The position numbers were made by a program, and so were the translations under genes. From NCBI RefSeq assembly GCF_000016645.1, contig NC_009441.1, positions 4,712,001-4,776,000 on the forward strand: 64,000 bases of DNA. The letters are read 5' to 3'. The stretch comes from Flavobacterium johnsoniae UW101. Lineage in GTDB: Bacteria; Bacteroidota; Bacteroidia; Flavobacteriales; Flavobacteriaceae. Of the stretch, positions 33,465 to 44,301 are shown piece by piece. Below the pieces are notes generated by a model that saw only the letters and a program-made list of their open reading frames with translations, searched no databases and was not told the DNA's origin. Positions within the stretch are counted from its first letter, which is position 1, and each line of letters starts with the position of its first letter.

Positions 33465-36400
33465 ATGGAACAATCTATACTAATTAGGAAGTATTTCAAA
33501 AAACTGGTTTTAAGTATTTTTATTCTTTTTATTTATACAACAGACCTGTATGGGCAAAACTGTTCTGTAAATGCCGGTATTCTTAATGTTACTATCTGCG
33601 AAACAGATGCTCTGGTACTGACTGGAAATAACCCGTCTCCCATTATTGGAAATGTGTTATGGACTCAGATTTCAGGACCTACTGTTGTTATTAATTCTCC
33701 TAACAATCCTACGACTACGATTTCTGGTTACACAGGAGGGAACACGTATATTTTTAGATATAGTGCAACCTGCGGAGACGGCGTATTTGCGTATCAGGAT
33801 AAAGTGGTTAATGTACAGCCTATCACTATTGCCAATGCGGGAGGTAATATAACAAGCTGTCCCAATAGTGCCGGAACATTAACAATTTCTGCTAATGCTC
33901 CTCAAAACACAGGAGAAACGGCTCATTGGGAAATAGTAGGCGCTAACAATGCCGGAGTTGTAATCAATTTTCCAAATCTGCCTACCTCAACTATAACTTT
34001 ACCGCAGACAAGCTGCGGTACAACAACACTTCAATGGGTTATAGAAGGGCCAGAATATGCTGCAGGGCAGCGATGCAGAACGACATCTCAAATTACGGTT
34101 ACCAATTACGGCGGTGTTAAGCCGGTTTCTGCCGGAGCAGATCAAACTTTAAGCAATTGTTATACTACTACACAAAGTACAAATCTTACGGGAACTTATG
34201 GCGGCTGCGGTCTTAACGGGCAAAATGGTCAATGGACTTTTGTAAGCGGTCCAAATACACCTTCTATTGGCAGTCCAAATTCTAACGATACTCAAATTTC
34301 TAACCTTGTTGAAGGTACTTATACTTTTAGATGGACGGTTACAGGACCTTGTGCCTCCGGAAATGATCTTGTTACGATTACAGTTCCTCCGGCCACACAG
34401 GATGTAACAACACTGCCGGGCGGAGATGAAAATATATTCTTTTGCGACAGCAGTATTAATCAGGTAACACTTGTAGCTCAGACTCCATTATATGCCGGTG
34501 AAACGGTACAATGGACGCAGATTGAAGGAGACACAGGTGCAGTAATTGTTTCACCGACTAATCCTACTACTTTGGTGACTAACATATCTGATGCCGGAGA
34601 TCCTTACAGATTTAGATATACGCTTACCAACAGTAATACAGGCTGTATTTTTACTAAAGATTATATTGTTCAGTTTAATAGTGCTACAAGAACGATTGTC
34701 GCTAATAATGGTGATGATTTAATAGGGAACTGTAATGCAACTGTATTTACAATTCCGCTTACGGTTACAGGAACGGGTTATAACCAATATAGAATCGTTA
34801 GCGGTCCTGCAGGTTCGCCATTAGGTCCTTTTCCAACTGCCTATACCAATATTGGAAATTCCTTAACTCTTACGCTCACCACTTCTGGTGAATATATTGT
34901 TGAATTTGTTCGAAAACAAGACGGATCACTTCCTATAGGATGCGATTATGGTTTCGACTCTTTGAATATTTTAGTTTCTGGCGAACCAACGCCTTCAAAT
35001 GCAGGTTCTGATGTAAGTCTGCCATGCGGAGACACAACTACGGTTTTATCAGGAGTTGCAACAGATGAAGGAATGCATTTCTGGAGTCAGCTGAGCGGGC
35101 CAAATGAAGCTGTAATTGTTGACAATTTTGCAGTTGACACGCAAGTAACCGGATTAATTCCCGGAACTTATGTTTTTGAATATATTACAAAAGGCGGCGG
35201 TGCAAAATGCGGTTTCTCGGTTTCTAATGTAACGATACATGTATCAGGAAGCAATTTAGGCACAACAGATGCAGGACCCGATCAGATAGTCTGCACCAAT
35301 TCACAAGTGCCTCTTGCCGCAAGTCCTCCTTTAAGCGGCGAAATTGGTACCTGGAGTCAGGTTTCTGGTCCAAGTACGATAACTTTTTCTAATGTAAATG
35401 ATCCAAACGCGATTGCAACAGGTTTTACTACAGCTGCATCTGCATATCAATTACAATGGACTATAGCTTATCTTCATCCGGGACCTTCCTGCAGTGCATC
35501 TATTTCTGATACGGTAACTATTGCCACAAATAATGCCACTGCTTCATCCAGTGCTGATGCCGGGCCGGATGCTTGTTATCCTTCAGGCACAAGTTCTTTT
35601 AATCTAAGCGGAAATACACCGGGAATATTAGAAACCGGAATCTGGACGGTAGTGCCTGCTGCCGGAGTTATTATTGCTGACGAAAATGATCCAAATACCA
35701 TGGTAACGGTTCCCGGAAATGGAACGTACGTATTTACATGGGCAATTGAAACCATAACCAGATTATGCGAACCTAACAGAAGTTCTGTTTCGATTACTAT
35801 TGCCAACACACCTCCTGCTGCAAACGCGGGCCCGGATCAGGAAATATGCGGTAATACCATTACTATGGCCGCAACACCAAGCAGCGGCGGTGTAGGAACC
35901 TGGACAAGAATTTCAGGTGTTGGAGGTTATACAATAAGTGACGAACATGATCCTAATGCGGTGTTTACTTTTGCATACAGCGGTTTTTATATTTTTAGAT
36001 GGACTATTAATGCCGAAGTCTGCGGTGAGGCATTTGATGATATTAATTTAACTATTGGAATCCCGCCTATTGCAGCCAATGCAGGGCCTGATCAAAATAT
36101 CTGCGGCAGTACCAGTGTTACAATGGCCGGAAGTACTTATGACAGTTTCTTTGAAAGCGGACAATGGTCGGTTTTGACTGGTGCGCCAAATCAGCCTAAT
36201 ATTGTGAATCCTTCAAGTCCAAATACTGTAATTAACGGACTTGTTGCCGGTACTTATACTTTTAGATGGACGATTACAGCAAAAAGCATTTTCCTGTGTC
36301 AGGGAACTTTTGATGATGTAGTTGTAGTAGTCGCACCAGCCGCCAATGCCGGCATCGATCAGAACTATTGTGATGTTACCAGTATTCAGCTTAAAGGAAA

Positions 36401-39400
36401 TGAAAACTCAACGGGAATCTGGACGCTTACCAGCACTACAGGAAATAGTAATGATGTTGTTATTACACAATCGCCTCCAAACAGTTATGTTGCAAATGCA
36501 ACTGTTGTTCCCGGAAACAGTTATGTTTTTACTTATACAACCAGTCCTGTAACCTATCCTAATGGCAGTACTTGTCCGGGATCATCAGATACTGTAAATG
36601 TTACTATTTACAGCGGCGCGAGTATAGATCCAAATGCCGGAGCAGATCAAACTTTATGTATTGCTGATGTTGGAGGAACTGCAACTCTGACTGGAAATAT
36701 GCCTCCTCCCGATGTATCCGTAGCCGAATGGCGTTTTGTTTATCAGCCTTCAGGAAGTGTTGCTGTAATTACCACCCCTTCTGCCCCATTAACTACAGTT
36801 ACAGGTTTAACAGTTCCGGGACTTTATATTCTGGAATGGGTATTTGAAAGTAATTCCTGCCGAACATTATCAGATATAGTAAGAATCGAAATGAACGCAG
36901 CGCCAAGCACTGCCGATGCAGGTCCTGATGATACTGCTGCCTGTCAAACCACATATCAAACTGCCGCTGTTCCGCCCGCTGTGGGTATCGGAACGTGGTC
37001 TTTTGCCAGTCCGGGAGATGATCCATCCGGAGGTGCCGTAGTAATCAATAATCCTAACAGTCCTGTAACCACGCTGTCTAATATTACAACTTTAGGTACA
37101 TACAGATTAACATGGACGGTTACAAACGGACCTTTTACCAATCCATCGTTATGTCAGCCTTCTTCAGATACTGTTGAAATAACTTTTAATGATATTCCGC
37201 CTTCCATTGCAAATGCAGGACCGGATCAGGAATTATGTGATGTCGATACCGCCACAATGGCCGCTCAGGCCGTTACTTCAGGTCTGGGAACCTGGACTAT
37301 GACTTCTGGCCCAAATACTGCAAATATTGCTTCACCAAACAGTGAAAACTCTCTAATGTTAGGTTTAATTCCGGGGACTTATGAGTTTCTTTGGACTGTT
37401 ACGACTTTAAATTTAAACGGATGTATTTCACAGGATTCTGTTATAGTAACCATCTACGATCAGCCATCGACTGCGAATGCAGGGCCAGATCAAACTATTC
37501 CGCAGTTTTCTCCTGTAAATATGAATGCCGGTACACCAGCCGTTGGAACCGGAGAATGGACACAGGTATCTGGACCAAGTATAGTAGGATTTACTAATGT
37601 AACATCTCCTACAACAGCTGTTACAGGTACTATTTCAGGAACGTATGTTTTAAGATGGACGGTAACTAACGGAAATTGCGCTGTTTCATCAGATACCATG
37701 ACTCTTACTATTTTGTCTGTAGCAGATCTTGAATTAACAAAATCAGTTACTCCCATAACAGGAAGTGCTGGAGATATCGTAACCTTCAATATTCAGATTT
37801 TCAATAATAACTCTTTAGGAGGAACCGTTGATGCTACCGGAGTATCAGTTCGGGATTATATTCCTTCTGGTTATACGATAGTTCCGGGATCAGCAAATTT
37901 TGCCGGACAATATAATCTTGGTGATAATACCATTACGTGGAGTAATCTTACTGTTCCTGTTGGAAGCCGTATAACTTTAACTTTTCAGGCTGTAATTAAA
38001 TCAACAGGATCATATACTAATATCGCAGAAATAATTGCATCAGACCAATTTGATCCGGACAGTACACCAAATAATAATGTTTTGGCAGAAGATGATCAGG
38101 ATGATGCAGCTATAATATTAGATGTTGCCGATTTATCTCTTCAAAAAACAGTTTCACCAACATCGGTCAGCATCAATGACAATGTTGTGTTTACGATTAG
38201 AGTAACGAACAGCGGACCAAATAATGCTTCCGGAATTACTGTTTCAGATCATCTTCCTCCGGGATATACCTATGTAAGCGATAATGGAGCAGGAAAGTAT
38301 AACAATACAACAGGGATTTGGAATGTTGGTAACCTAAACAACGGAAACTCGCTTACTTTACAAATTACAGCAAAAGTAAATGTTGCAGCAGCTGCCAATT
38401 ATGTAAATACTGCCGAAATACAAACAGCACATCAGGTCGATCCTGACAGTACACCGGGAAATGGTCTTCCTGAAGACGATATGGCAAGTACCAATGTCAC
38501 CCTAAAATCAGCTGATTTAGAATTAACCAAATCGGTTTCACCAACTACTGCAGCAGCAGGACAGCAAGTCAATTTTACTATTAATGTAGTAAACAAAGGA
38601 CCTGGAAATGCTACGGGAGTTAGTGTTCAGGATATTATTCCGGTTGGTTATACGCTGATTCCGGGATCAGTGTCAAATGGCGGTTTATATCAGGTAGCCA
38701 ATGCTTCTATAAATTGGAACAATTTAGTTTTGGCAAACGGTGCCAATACAAACCTAACTTTCAGCGCCTTTGTAAATCCTTTAGGAAGTTATGTAAATAC
38801 TGCTCAGATAACAGCAAGTGATTTACCAGATCCTGATAGTACGCCAAATAATAATATTCCAACAGAAGACGATCAGGATACAGCCGAAATTACTTTTATA
38901 GGCCCGTCTGCTGATTTATCTTTAGTTAAAAATGTAGTAGCCGGAAATACGAGTCCGGTTGTGGGAAGCCAGGTTTCATTTGAATTGGTTATTACCAACA
39001 GCGGTCCAAATAATGCAACCGGAGTTCAGGTAACCGATTTACTTCCGTCAGGTTTTGAATTTGTAAACTACAGCTCATCAGCAGGAATTTATAATGAGGT
39101 GACGGGTTTATGGAATGTAGGAACGGTAGATGTTGGTGTTTCTGAATCTCTTATTATAGATGCCAAAGTAATGCCAGCAGGAATTTATACTAATATTGCT
39201 CAGGTAACGGCTAGTGATCTTCCTGATCCGGATTCAACACCAAATAACGACGACGGTGATCAAAGCGAAGACGATGAAGACAATGCTGTTATTACGCCAA
39301 CCCAGCCTTCAGCCGATTTATCTTTAACCAAATCAGTAAATAATCCAACGCCTTTAGTGGGTTCACAAGTTACTTTTGAAATTATTGTGACCAATAACGG

Positions 39401-42400
39401 CCCACAGGACAATACAGGTATTCAGGTTACTGATTTACTGCCTTCCGGATATACGTATAATAGTTTTACGGTTTCAACAGGAGTTTATAATCCCCTAACT
39501 GGTGTTTGGACCGTTGGCAATTTAGTGAATACAAAATTTGAAACACTTCAAATTACAGCAACCGTAAATGCCTCTGGAGATTATCTTAACAAAGCCGAAG
39601 TAACAGCAAGTGATCTTCCTGATCCGGATTCAACACCAAATAATGGCGTTACGACTGAAGATGATTACGCCGAAGTTTCAACAACACCTGTACCGCCTTC
39701 ATCTGATTTATCTGTTACAAAAACGGTAACTAATGCCACGCCTTTGGTGGGCAGTCAGGTGACTTTTGCGATTACAGTAACTAATAACGGACCTCAGGAT
39801 AATACAGGCGTTCAGGTAACAGATTTACTGCCTTCGGGATATACGTACAATAGTTTTACAGTTTCAACAGGGGCTTTTAATCCGGCAACTGGAGTTTGGA
39901 CTGTAGGGAATTTGGTAAACGGAAAAATTGAAACCCTGCAGCTTACGGCCACTGTAAATAGTTCCGGAAATTATTTAAACAGCACTGAAATTACAGCTGC
40001 TGCTATTCCGGATCCAGACTCTACTCCAAATAACGGAATTACGACAGAAGACGATTATGCCGAAGTTCTTACTACACCAATAACGTTGTCTTCAGATTTA
40101 TCGTTAGCCAAAACGGTTAATAATCCAACGCCTCTTATTGGATCTCAGGTTATTTTTGAAGTGGTGGTAACCAATAGCGGACCTCAAAACAATACTGGAG
40201 TTCAGGTAACAGATATATTGCCAAGCGGTTATAATTTTATTGGCTTTACCGTTTCAACAGGAACATATAACACCTCTAACGGAATTTGGACGGTTGGCAA
40301 TTTAGCCAGCGGAGATTCTGAAACATTGCAGATCGTTGCTTCTGTTAATAATACGGGAGTTTATACTAATACTGCCGAAGTTACTGCCAGTGATCTTCCC
40401 GATCCCGATTCGACTCCAAATAATGGTGTAGCTGCAGAAGACGATTATGCCGAAGCTGCGACAGTTCCAGTTCAGCCTTCTGCCGATTTATCTTTAACAA
40501 AAACAGTTAATAACAGTACCCCAATAATTGGTTCTCAGGTAACTTTTAGCATTGGAATAAACAATGCAGGACCCCAGGAAACAAATGATGTAACAGTAAC
40601 CGATTTACTGCCTTCCGGATATACGTATGTTTCCTACAACACTACTATTGGAACTTATAATCCAACAACAGGATTATGGAATGTGGGTACACTTCCTGCT
40701 GCCGCTTCACATACTTTACAAATAACTACTGTGGTAAATCCTTCCGGAAATTATTTGAATACAGCTGAAGTTACAGCAAGTTCAGCTTCTGACCCAGATT
40801 CAACACCAAATAATGGTGTTACGACAGAAGATGATTATGCCGAAGCTGCAATTACGCCAACGAATCAGTCATCGGATTTATCTTTAACTAAAACGGTAAA
40901 TAATACAACACCAATAGTAGGCTCGCAGGTTATTTTTGAAGTTATCGTGACCAATAACGGACCGCAGGATAATACAGGTGTACAAGTAACTGATTTACTT
41001 CCTAACGGATATACGTATAATAGTTTTACTATTTCTACCGGAACTTATGATCCTGTAACCGGAATTTGGATTGTTGGTAATTTAATTAACGGAAAATCTG
41101 AAACACTGCAATTAACCGCAGCTGTAAATGCATCAGGAAATTATCTGAATGTGGCAGAAGTAACAGCAGCAAATCTTCCTGATCCAGATTCAACGCCAAA
41201 TAATGGTGCCGCATCAGAAGATGATTATGCAACAGCCACAATTACGCCAACAACTCAGGCATCAGATTTATCTTTAACTAAAACAGTGAGCAATGCGACG
41301 CCGTTAGCAGGTTCTTTAGTTACTTTCGAAGTTGTAGTAACCAATAATGGTCCGCAGGATAATACAGGCGTACAAGTAACAGACTTACTTCCATCAGGAT
41401 ATACCTTTACTAATTTTACTATTTCTACAGGAACTTACAATCCCGTAACAGGATTATGGAATGTGGGTAATTTAATCAATGGAAAATCTGAAACTTTACA
41501 AATTATTGCCACAGTAAATACTGCTGGAAATTATTTAAATACTGCCGAAGTTACTGCCGCTGCTCTTCCCGATCCCGATTCAACGCCAAATAACGGAATT
41601 ACTACGGAAGACGATTATGATTCGGCAATAACAGTTCCAATCAATCAGGCAGCCAATTTATCTTTAACCAAAACCGTAAATAATCCAACGCCTTTAGTAG
41701 GTTCATTAGTTACTTTTGAAATTGTAGTTACCAACAGCGGTCCTCAAAATGCTGCAGGTGTCGAAGTAACCGATTTACTGCCTAACGGATATACGTATAG
41801 CAGTTTTACAGCAACCAAAGGAACTTATAACCGAACTACAGGAAAATGGAATATTGGTTCTTTGTTAAATGGTGATTCGCAGACATTGCAAATTACAGCA
41901 ACGGTAAATCCTGCCGGAAATTATAACAATATTGCTGAGGTAACAGCAAGCAGTCTGCCAGATCCAAACTCAACTCCAAATAACGGTGTTCCAACCGAAG
42001 ACGATTATGCAGAAGCTGCTGTTACTCCATCTCAGGCTTTGGCTGACTTATCTCTTGTAAAAGCAGTTGTCGGCGGTAATTTGAGTCCAATATTTGGTGC
42101 AGCAGTTACTTTTGAAATCACGGTCAAAAACGACGGTCCGCAAAATGCAACCGGAGTAAAAGTCATCGATTTACTGCCAAGCGGTTATGATTATGTAGTT
42201 TACAGCTCAACCGCAGGACAATATTTTAATACAACCGGAATTTGGGATATCGGAACAATTCCAAACGGAGGATCAGAATCGCTTTTAATATCTGCAAAAG
42301 TAAATCTAACCGGAAACTATCAAAACACAGCCGAAGTGTATGCTTCAAACGAATTAGATCCGGACAGTACACCCAATAACAATGTTTCTGGAGAAGACGA

Positions 42401-44273
42401 CATTTCATCTGTATTACTCTCTCCTGTTCCAGCTGTCGCAGATCTTTCAATAGAGAAAAATGTAATCAACAACAATCTTACACCCGATGTTGGTTCGCAG
42501 ATTTCATTTTCTGTAACCGTAACCAATTCAGGTCCGAGTATTTCGACCGGAGTAACCGTAAAAGATATTATTCCGTCTGGTTACGAATACATTTTTTACA
42601 ATTCTACCTCTGGAAGCTACAATCAAAATACCGGAATATGGACACCGGGAACTATACTTCCGGGCAACAGTCATACCTTATTGATTAATGTTTTTGTAAA
42701 AAGCCCAACCGGAACCACAGATGAATATTTAAACACTGCCGAAATCATGACCGCAGACCAATTTGACCCGGATAGCACGCCGGGAAATGGGGTTGCGACA
42801 GAAGACGATTACGACAGCATTTCGGTAACGCCGGTAATTGTTATGGCCGATTTATCTATAGCTAAAACAGCATTAAACCAAGATGCCGTGCACGATGTTG
42901 GTTCGACCGTTATTTTTACGGTTACAGTTACCAATGATGGTCCGGCAGATGCCACTGGTGTAATGGTTAAAGACTTACTGCCTCCCGGATTCACGTATGT
43001 AACCAGCAGTCCTACAAGCGGTCTTTATAATTACGTAACCGGAGTTTGGAACGCAGGCTCTATTGCTGCCGGAACAGACCAGTCTTTGGATATTTATACA
43101 ACAGTAAATCCACCGTCTGGAGCTGCAGGCCAATATACCAACACTACAGAAGTTATTGCCAGCAACCTGCCTGATCCGGATTCAACGCCAAATAACGGAG
43201 TTACAACAGAAGACGATTATGACAGTCTGCAGATTAAAGTGGCTGTTGCCGATTTAAGTTTAGAGAAAACAGTCAGCAATAAAAACGCAAATGTAAACGA
43301 AGTAGTAACCTATACGATACAAATTAACAACGAAGGCCCAAGTACAGCAACGGGTGTTGCTGTCGAAGATTTAATTCCTATCGGTTTTTCAAATATCAGC
43401 AGCATTACTAATGGAGGAATATTTAGTAAAAGCATTATAAAATGGGTTGACTTAACCGTTCCTGTCGGCGGTATAACCTTAACCTATCAGGCGACTGTTG
43501 GAAGTCCGCACGGATTAGAAGCAAACGATTATTTAAATATCGCTCAGGTAACGGCAAGCAATCAGTTTGATCCGGACAGTAAACCGAATAATGATAACGG
43601 CGATCAAAGCGAAGACGACGAAGATTCTGAGTTTGTAAATATTCCTTCAACAGATATTGCCATAAATAAAGAAGTCGACCAAACCGATGCCGCTATGGGC
43701 AGTGAAGTAATTTTTACTATTACCGCCGAAAATCTTGGAAACCTGACAGCCACAAATGTTGAGGTTCAGGATATTCTTCCAAAAGGATATTTGTTAAACA
43801 GTTCTACAGTATCATCTGGAACTTATAACAGCTCGACTAGTGTCTGGGCAATCCCGAGTGTAAATGCCGGAAGCACACAAACCTTAACCATTAACGCCAA
43901 AGTAGTAGATTTTAATGATTATTTAAATACAGCCCATCTTGTAAAAATGGATCAGATAGATACCAACTCATCCAATAATCAGGATAGTGCAGCCGTATCG
44001 CCAAACTGTTTGAAAATTTACAATGAGTTTTCTCCAAACGACGACGGACAAAACGATACTTTCTATATCGATTGTATCACACAGTATCCGGATAATCAAT
44101 TAGAGATATTTAACCGCTGGGGCAATTTAGTGTATTACAAAAAAGGATATGATAATACCTGGGACGGAAAAGCCGACGGATCTGCAAAAACACTTCCAGA
44201 AGGTACTTATTTCTACGTTCTTGATCTCGGAAACGGTTCGGCTAAAAAATCCGGATGGCTTTATTTAAAATAA
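33465..44273 (+). CDS. Giant SprB-like surface adhesin: Ig/PKD-like and 16 DUF11 repeats, T9SS type B CTD
   Basis: 3602 residues. A signal peptide (about 1-30, ends TDLYGQ) is followed by roughly 14 Ig/PKD-like repeats of about 100 residues (about 30-1415), each opening with an ANAGPDQxxC-type strand and containing GTWTxxSGP and a TYxFxWT strand. Sixteen DUF11 repeats follow (about 1420-3505; opening ADLSLTKTVNNxTPxVGSQV, middle VTNNGPQDNTGVQVTDLLP). Most end in an acidic DPDSTPNN...EDDYAE loop. The C-terminus (about 3512-3602) is a gliding-motility-associated/type B sorting domain: YNEFSPNDDGQNDTFYI, LEIFNRWGNLVYY, LPEGTYFYVLDL. Expected location is the cell surface, exported by T9SS. The downstream PorP/SprF gene is its probable partner. 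Confidence 0.95.
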   Translation: MEQSILIRKYFKKLVLSIFILFIYTTDLYGQNCSVNAGILNVTICETDALVLTGNNPSPIIGNVLWTQISGPTVVINSPNNPTTTISGYTGGNTYIFRYSATCGDGVFAYQDKVVNVQPITIANAGGNITSCPNSAGTLTISANAPQNTGETAHWEIVGANNAGVVINFPNLPTSTITLPQTSCGTTTLQWVIEGPEYAAGQRCRTTSQITVTNYGGVKPVSAGADQTLSNCYTTTQSTNLTGTYGGCGLNGQNGQWTFVSGPNTPSIGSPNSNDTQISNLVEGTYTFRWTVTGPCASGNDLVTITVPPATQDVTTLPGGDENIFFCDSSINQVTLVAQTPLYAGETVQWTQIEGDTGAVIVSPTNPTTLVTNISDAGDPYRFRYTLTNSNTGCIFTKDYIVQFNSATRTIVANNGDDLIGNCNATVFTIPLTVTGTGYNQYRIVSGPAGSPLGPFPTAYTNIGNSLTLTLTTSGEYIVEFVRKQDGSLPIGCDYGFDSLNILVSGEPTPSNAGSDVSLPCGDTTTVLSGVATDEGMHFWSQLSGPNEAVIVDNFAVDTQVTGLIPGTYVFEYITKGGGAKCGFSVSNVTIHVSGSNLGTTDAGPDQIVCTNSQVPLAASPPLSGEIGTWSQVSGPSTITFSNVNDPNAIATGFTTAASAYQLQWTIAYLHPGPSCSASISDTVTIATNNATASSSADAGPDACYPSGTSSFNLSGNTPGILETGIWTVVPAAGVIIADENDPNTMVTVPGNGTYVFTWAIETITRLCEPNRSSVSITIANTPPAANAGPDQEICGNTITMAATPSSGGVGTWTRISGVGGYTISDEHDPNAVFTFAYSGFYIFRWTINAEVCGEAFDDINLTIGIPPIAANAGPDQNICGSTSVTMAGSTYDSFFESGQWSVLTGAPNQPNIVNPSSPNTVINGLVAGTYTFRWTITAKSIFLCQGTFDDVVVVVAPAANAGIDQNYCDVTSIQLKGNENSTGIWTLTSTTGNSNDVVITQSPPNSYVANATVVPGNSYVFTYTTSPVTYPNGSTCPGSSDTVNVTIYSGASIDPNAGADQTLCIADVGGTATLTGNMPPPDVSVAEWRFVYQPSGSVAVITTPSAPLTTVTGLTVPGLYILEWVFESNSCRTLSDIVRIEMNAAPSTADAGPDDTAACQTTYQTAAVPPAVGIGTWSFASPGDDPSGGAVVINNPNSPVTTLSNITTLGTYRLTWTVTNGPFTNPSLCQPSSDTVEITFNDIPPSIANAGPDQELCDVDTATMAAQAVTSGLGTWTMTSGPNTANIASPNSENSLMLGLIPGTYEFLWTVTTLNLNGCISQDSVIVTIYDQPSTANAGPDQTIPQFSPVNMNAGTPAVGTGEWTQVSGPSIVGFTNVTSPTTAVTGTISGTYVLRWTVTNGNCAVSSDTMTLTILSVADLELTKSVTPITGSAGDIVTFNIQIFNNNSLGGTVDATGVSVRDYIPSGYTIVPGSANFAGQYNLGDNTITWSNLTVPVGSRITLTFQAVIKSTGSYTNIAEIIASDQFDPDSTPNNNVLAEDDQDDAAIILDVADLSLQKTVSPTSVSINDNVVFTIRVTNSGPNNASGITVSDHLPPGYTYVSDNGAGKYNNTTGIWNVGNLNNGNSLTLQITAKVNVAAAANYVNTAEIQTAHQVDPDSTPGNGLPEDDMASTNVTLKSADLELTKSVSPTTAAAGQQVNFTINVVNKGPGNATGVSVQDIIPVGYTLIPGSVSNGGLYQVANASINWNNLVLANGANTNLTFSAFVNPLGSYVNTAQITASDLPDPDSTPNNNIPTEDDQDTAEITFIGPSADLSLVKNVVAGNTSPVVGSQVSFELVITNSGPNNATGVQVTDLLPSGFEFVNYSSSAGIYNEVTGLWNVGTVDVGVSESLIIDAKVMPAGIYTNIAQVTASDLPDPDSTPNNDDGDQSEDDEDNAVITPTQPSADLSLTKSVNNPTPLVGSQVTFEIIVTNNGPQDNTGIQVTDLLPSGYTYNSFTVSTGVYNPLTGVWTVGNLVNTKFETLQITATVNASGDYLNKAEVTASDLPDPDSTPNNGVTTEDDYAEVSTTPVPPSSDLSVTKTVTNATPLVGSQVTFAITVTNNGPQDNTGVQVTDLLPSGYTYNSFTVSTGAFNPATGVWTVGNLVNGKIETLQLTATVNSSGNYLNSTEITAAAIPDPDSTPNNGITTEDDYAEVLTTPITLSSDLSLAKTVNNPTPLIGSQVIFEVVVTNSGPQNNTGVQVTDILPSGYNFIGFTVSTGTYNTSNGIWTVGNLASGDSETLQIVASVNNTGVYTNTAEVTASDLPDPDSTPNNGVAAEDDYAEAATVPVQPSADLSLTKTVNNSTPIIGSQVTFSIGINNAGPQETNDVTVTDLLPSGYTYVSYNTTIGTYNPTTGLWNVGTLPAAASHTLQITTVVNPSGNYLNTAEVTASSASDPDSTPNNGVTTEDDYAEAAITPTNQSSDLSLTKTVNNTTPIVGSQVIFEVIVTNNGPQDNTGVQVTDLLPNGYTYNSFTISTGTYDPVTGIWIVGNLINGKSETLQLTAAVNASGNYLNVAEVTAANLPDPDSTPNNGAASEDDYATATITPTTQASDLSLTKTVSNATPLAGSLVTFEVVVTNNGPQDNTGVQVTDLLPSGYTFTNFTISTGTYNPVTGLWNVGNLINGKSETLQIIATVNTAGNYLNTAEVTAAALPDPDSTPNNGITTEDDYDSAITVPINQAANLSLTKTVNNPTPLVGSLVTFEIVVTNSGPQNAAGVEVTDLLPNGYTYSSFTATKGTYNRTTGKWNIGSLLNGDSQTLQITATVNPAGNYNNIAEVTASSLPDPNSTPNNGVPTEDDYAEAAVTPSQALADLSLVKAVVGGNLSPIFGAAVTFEITVKNDGPQNATGVKVIDLLPSGYDYVVYSSTAGQYFNTTGIWDIGTIPNGGSESLLISAKVNLTGNYQNTAEVYASNELDPDSTPNNNVSGEDDISSVLLSPVPAVADLSIEKNVINNNLTPDVGSQISFSVTVTNSGPSISTGVTVKDIIPSGYEYIFYNSTSGSYNQNTGIWTPGTILPGNSHTLLINVFVKSPTGTTDEYLNTAEIMTADQFDPDSTPGNGVATEDDYDSISVTPVIVMADLSIAKTALNQDAVHDVGSTVIFTVTVTNDGPADATGVMVKDLLPPGFTYVTSSPTSGLYNYVTGVWNAGSIAAGTDQSLDIYTTVNPPSGAAGQYTNTTEVIASNLPDPDSTPNNGVTTEDDYDSLQIKVAVADLSLEKTVSNKNANVNEVVTYTIQINNEGPSTATGVAVEDLIPIGFSNISSITNGGIFSKSIIKWVDLTVPVGGITLTYQATVGSPHGLEANDYLNIAQVTASNQFDPDSKPNNDNGDQSEDDEDSEFVNIPSTDIAINKEVDQTDAAMGSEVIFTITAENLGNLTATNVEVQDILPKGYLLNSSTVSSGTYNSSTSVWAIPSVNAGSTQTLTINAKVVDFNDYLNTAHLVKMDQIDTNSSNNQDSAAVSPNCLKIYNEFSPNDDGQNDTFYIDCITQYPDNQLEIFNRWGNLVYYKKGYDNTWDGKADGSAKTLPEGTYFYVLDLGNGSAKKSGWLYLK
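39306..42036 (+). repeat. Seven DUF11 coding repeats with an exact 390-bp period
   Basis: DUF11 repeats 5-11 begin at 39306, 39696, 40086, 40476, 40866, 41256 and 41646, a constant 390-bp (130-codon) step. Unlike adhesin 1, the copies differ at many synonymous sites, so this expansion is older or no longer homogenised. The flanking DUF11 repeats (1-4 and 12-16) vary in length. Confidence 0.85.
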
Positions 44274-44301
44274 AATAGGATAACCAAAATAAGAATTGGC
44301 T

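Noticed and set aside
36799..37789. Minus-strand frames inside adhesin 2
   Set aside because: No domains, unlike local codon use, and entirely within the adhesin gene on the other strand.
44296..44301. TTG start for the PorP/SprF gene at 44296
   Set aside because: An ATG two codons later gives the same signal peptide; TTG adds nothing.
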